Assembly (NCBI GenBank): GCA_002419365.1
Contig: DIGA01000095.1
Location: 50,192-114,191 of the forward strand
Direction: 5' to 3'
Length of the DNA stretch: 64,000 nt
Source: Mageeibacillus sp. UBA5734
GTDB lineage: Bacteria; Bacillota; Clostridia; Saccharofermentanales; UBA5734
The stretch's first letter is position 1; each line of letters begins with the position of its first letter. The position numbers were made by a program, and so were the translations under genes. The notes under the pieces were generated by a model. The model saw only the letters and a list, made by a program, of their open reading frames with translations, did not search any database and was not told the DNA's origin. Of the stretch, positions 61,459 to 64,000 are shown piece after piece.

Positions 61459-62129
61459 TCGGGATGGATGCACTGTTCTATCTGGAGGGGGTGCGCTACC
61501 AGTCGATCCTGGATATCCCGGCCTTGCAGATCAACCCGGGGATCACTGTGTTACTCGGGGCCAGTGGCAGTGGTAAGACAACACTCTTGAAGCTACTCAA
61601 CAAGTCGATTTCGCCAACGAGCGGATCGATCTTGTACACAGGTTCAGATTTGAAAAAGACACCGTCTGTCTATCACCGCCGCCAGGTGCTGATGCTGTCG
61701 CAACAGGCGGCGATGTTTCCCGGCACGATCGAAGACAATCTAGCCATCGCTTTCCAGTTCCAGGAACGAACCGCGCCTGATGCGGAGATGATGCAACGGA
61801 TGCTCGCACAAGTACAGCTGAAAAAAGAGCTCTCCGAGCCGGTTTTGAACCTTTCGGGTGGTGAAAAGCAACGATTGGCTCTGGCCCGGGTATTCCTGCT
61901 CGATCCGGCGGTGTTTCTGCTCGACGAGCCTTCTTCAGCGCTGGATGATGACACGGCCGATGCCGTGATCGGTCTGGTGGTCGAGCAGGCGCGGGCGACC
62001 GGGCGGTCGATTGTCATGGTCACCCATTCCAAAGCGGTTGCCAGCAAATTTGCCGATGAAACGATTTTATTGAAGGATGGTCAGGTGGTCCGCAGGATAC
62101 AAAACAGAGGCCAGGAGGCAGGATCATGA
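61455..62129 (+). CDS. fetA: FetA-like ABC exporter ATPase
   Basis: A 224-residue ATPase. Walker A is GASGSGKTT near residue 35, Q-loop LSQQAAMFPGTIEDNL, signature NLSGGEKQR near 130 and Walker B VFLLDEPSSALDDD. The shape and the fetB partner match E. coli FetA (YbbL), part of an exporter linked to iron homeostasis and oxidative-stress resistance. Both ends overlap neighbours by four bases (ATGA), so padR-fetA-fetB are coupled. Confidence 0.88.
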   Translation: MIGMDALFYLEGVRYQSILDIPALQINPGITVLLGASGSGKTTLLKLLNKSISPTSGSILYTGSDLKKTPSVYHRRQVLMLSQQAAMFPGTIEDNLAIAFQFQERTAPDAEMMQRMLAQVQLKKELSEPVLNLSGGEKQRLALARVFLLDPAVFLLDEPSSALDDDTADAVIGLVVEQARATGRSIVMVTHSKAVASKFADETILLKDGQVVRRIQNRGQEAGS

Positions 62130-62932
62130 GTGGCGCAGTTCAATTATCCGTCTGGCAGGTCGTCTTCTCGTACCTGTTCGTCCTGCTGGTCCTGGCGATT
62201 GTCAGGAAACGCGGGATCCGGCGTGAGCGGGAGATCCTGCTGGCCTCCGTCCGGATGTCGATCCAGCTGGTGCTGACTGGGTATGCTCTGACTTTCATCT
62301 TCGCACACCCCAGCCCTTGGGTGACGCTCCTGATCATCGCCACCATGGAAGGCTTTGCCATTTTCACTGTGTTCAGGAAATTCAAGGGCCAGCTGTCCGG
62401 GCGGTTGAAAAAGACGATTGCCGGAGCGATGCTCGCTGGGACGCTGTCCTGCATTTTCTACTTCCTGCTGGTGGTGGTGCAGATCGACCCGTGGTACGAT
62501 CCGCAGTACTTCATCCCGATCGCCGGCATGCTGGTTGGAAATTCGATGACCGGTATCTCGCTCGGGGTGAAATCGCTGGTCGAGGGCATGTCGCTGCAGC
62601 GGCACCTGGTCGAGGAGGCCCTGAACCTGGGCGCGACGCCACGCCTGGCCAGCCGGGAGATCGTCAATTCGACCTTTGACGCGGCGATCATGCCGACGAT
62701 CAATGCGATGCTGGGCATGGGCGTCATTTCCCTGCCGGGCATGATGACCGGCCAGATCTTGTCCGGGACCGTGCCGACAACTGCGGTCATGTACCAGATC
62801 GCGATCATGCTGGGCATTCTCGGTTCGGTGGCGCTGACCGTGATTGTGCTGCTGCATTTTGGCTACAAGACCTTTTTCAATCACGATGACCAGTTTTTCC
62901 CTGGTGGTTGCCGCAAATATTGCGAAAAATGA
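62126..62932 (+). CDS. fetB: FetB-like ABC exporter permease
   Basis: A 268-residue membrane protein with about seven predicted helices. Family features: RMSIQLVLTGY near residue 43, IAGMLVGNSMTGISLGVKSL near 135, LNLGATPRLASREIV near 170, and MPTINAMLGMGVISLPGMMTGQILSG near 190 (a longer conserved run continues). It pairs with FetA to export a metal ion, most likely iron. The metal here is inferred from the family. Confidence 0.9.
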   Translation: MSGAVQLSVWQVVFSYLFVLLVLAIVRKRGIRREREILLASVRMSIQLVLTGYALTFIFAHPSPWVTLLIIATMEGFAIFTVFRKFKGQLSGRLKKTIAGAMLAGTLSCIFYFLLVVVQIDPWYDPQYFIPIAGMLVGNSMTGISLGVKSLVEGMSLQRHLVEEALNLGATPRLASREIVNSTFDAAIMPTINAMLGMGVISLPGMMTGQILSGTVPTTAVMYQIAIMLGILGSVALTVIVLLHFGYKTFFNHDDQFFPGGCRKYCEK

Positions 62933-62943
62933 GGTCTCAGCAC

Positions 62944-64000
62944 ATGGATCAAAAAGCAAAAATCCAATTCAGTCCTGCTGTGACGGTCATCCTCTTGTTC
63001 GGCATGATCAGCCTTCTGGGCGACCTGGTCTACGAGGGCGCCCGCGGGGCCAATAGCCAGTACTTCAGCTTGCTGGGGATATCAGCGACACAGGTCGGCC
63101 TGGTCTTCGGCATCGGGGAATTCCTCGGCTATGTGCTGCGCTTGCTGGCGGGCGTCTGGTCCGACAAAAGCGGCCGGCCGTGGTTGTTCCTTTTTGCCGG
63201 ATATGGCTTGCTCATTGTGGTGCCGCTGATGGGACTGGCTCAGGAATGGCCGGTCCTTGTGACGCTGGTCCTGATGGAACGGATCGGCAAGGCCCTGCGC
63301 AATCCGGCCAAGGATACCCTTTTGTCTGCTGTGGCGTCACACCCTGACACCAAGGTCGGGGTCGGATTGGCATTCGGCATCCAGGAGGCCCTCGACCAGA
63401 TCGGCGCCTTTGCCGGACCGTTGATTTTCACCGGAGTCTTCATCGTCATGAAAGCCGCCGGCGCGGTCGAATATCAGCTGTCCTACCGCCTGCTGGTGAT
63501 TCCTTTCGCCCTGCTGATGCTGTTTTTGGTCGTTTCGCACCGGAAAGTCACGCGCGAACGTCTGATCCCGGATGCACCTGCACAGGCACCAGGTTATCAC
63601 ACCCAGCATTTGCAGAAAGTGTTCTGGCTCTATGCTGCGTTTACCTTTTTCAGCACGATCGGGCTGGTCAATTTCAGCCTGATCGGATTTCACCTGAAGT
63701 CAAAGCAGTTGCTGGACGATAGCCAGATTACGCTGCTCTATGCCGGTGCAATGGCGGTCGATGCGGGGGTGGCATTGCTGGTGGGACGGGCCTATGACTG
63801 GCTTAAAACCAGAACGAGGCGGCGCACAGGCGGCCTGGAGATCTTGCTCCTGATCCCGCTGGTGAGCGTCTTGCTGCCGGCTCTCGTCCTGGGCTCATCC
63901 CTGCCACTGATCCTTCTGGGCATGGTGGTTTTTGGCATCATGCTCGGTCTGCATGAGACCATCATGCGCTCAGGCGTAGCCGATCTGACGCCTTTTCACA
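62944..64000 (+). CDS. MFS transporter, 3' end outside window
   Basis: The frame is open from ATG 62944 (GAGGT upstream) to the window end, 352 residues so far, with at least nine or ten membrane helices. Opening segments LLFGMISLLGDLVYEGARG and FGIGEFLGYVLRLLAGVWSD, and the loop MERIGKALRNPAKDTLLS, fit a group of MFS proteins often annotated as multidrug or unknown exporters. It starts 11 bases after fetB and could be a fourth gene of the padR operon. Substrate unknown. Confidence 0.85.
   Translation, partial: MDQKAKIQFSPAVTVILLFGMISLLGDLVYEGARGANSQYFSLLGISATQVGLVFGIGEFLGYVLRLLAGVWSDKSGRPWLFLFAGYGLLIVVPLMGLAQEWPVLVTLVLMERIGKALRNPAKDTLLSAVASHPDTKVGVGLAFGIQEALDQIGAFAGPLIFTGVFIVMKAAGAVEYQLSYRLLVIPFALLMLFLVVSHRKVTRERLIPDAPAQAPGYHTQHLQKVFWLYAAFTFFSTIGLVNFSLIGFHLKSKQLLDDSQITLLYAGAMAVDAGVALLVGRAYDWLKTRTRRRTGGLEILLLIPLVSVLLPALVLGSSLPLILLGMVVFGIMLGLHETIMRSGVADLTPFH

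Overview
The window looks like the chromosome of a Gram-positive, probably anaerobic plant-glycan degrader of the Bacillota (Clostridia-like). Evidence: strong GGAGG-type ribosome binding sites, short lipoprotein signals with Ser/Thr/Ala-rich linkers after the lipobox cysteine, three YesM/YesN-type two-component systems, a PRD-type PTS regulator, and many CAZymes. Base composition is moderate, about half G+C by eye. No rRNA, tRNA, CRISPR array, transposase or phage gene was seen. The taxonomic call is inference.

Layout. 1-5657: end of an amidohydrolase gene, then a minus-strand operon dctP-dctQ-dctM-nagA-aldose epimerase, a TRAP transporter joined to amino-sugar deacetylation. 6048-8104: a Fic protein and an AraC-type regulator. 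8203-15295: a ula-like PTS operon (hypothetical membrane protein, IIA, HAD phosphatase, IIC, IIB, URO-D-like protein) with its PRD/EIIB/EIIA regulator. A nearly identical palindromic block lies upstream of both the operon and the regulator. 15600-19776: a GltS-like transporter, a PlsC-like acyltransferase with a zinc ribbon, and two HAD phosphatases.

19909-53103 holds three glycan loci, each with a CUT1 ABC transporter (binding lipoprotein plus two permeases, no ATPase) and a YesM/YesN pair. Locus A (19909-30517) has two GH31 enzymes, one a close YicI-type alpha-xylosidase, which suggests xyloglucan oligosaccharides. Locus B (32844-42963) has two GH51 arabinofuranosidases, which suggests arabinan or arabinoxylan oligosaccharides. 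Locus C (43002-53103) has a GH29 fucosidase, a CutC-family protein and a second URO-D-like protein. Between A and B lie a DUF4143-type ATPase bracketed by imperfect repeats and an exonuclease gene that seems to have lost its BRCT domain.

53100-64000: a CHASE-GGDEF diguanylate cyclase, an XRE regulator, an EamA transporter, a MacB/Lol-like ABC exporter, an unknown lipoprotein, a YjjG-like nucleotidase, a PadR-FetA-FetB operon with an elaborate leader, and a truncated MFS transporter.

How it fits together: extracellular oligosaccharides are sensed by the YesM kinases and imported by the ABC, TRAP and PTS systems. The imported ABC systems presumably share an ATPase encoded elsewhere. Intracellular GH31, GH51 and GH29 enzymes then release monosaccharides. 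Stem-loops between binding-protein and permease genes recur and probably keep binding protein in excess. The least explained elements are the URO-D-like proteins inside sugar operons, the padR leader, and the repeat-flanked ATPase beside a broken exonuclease.
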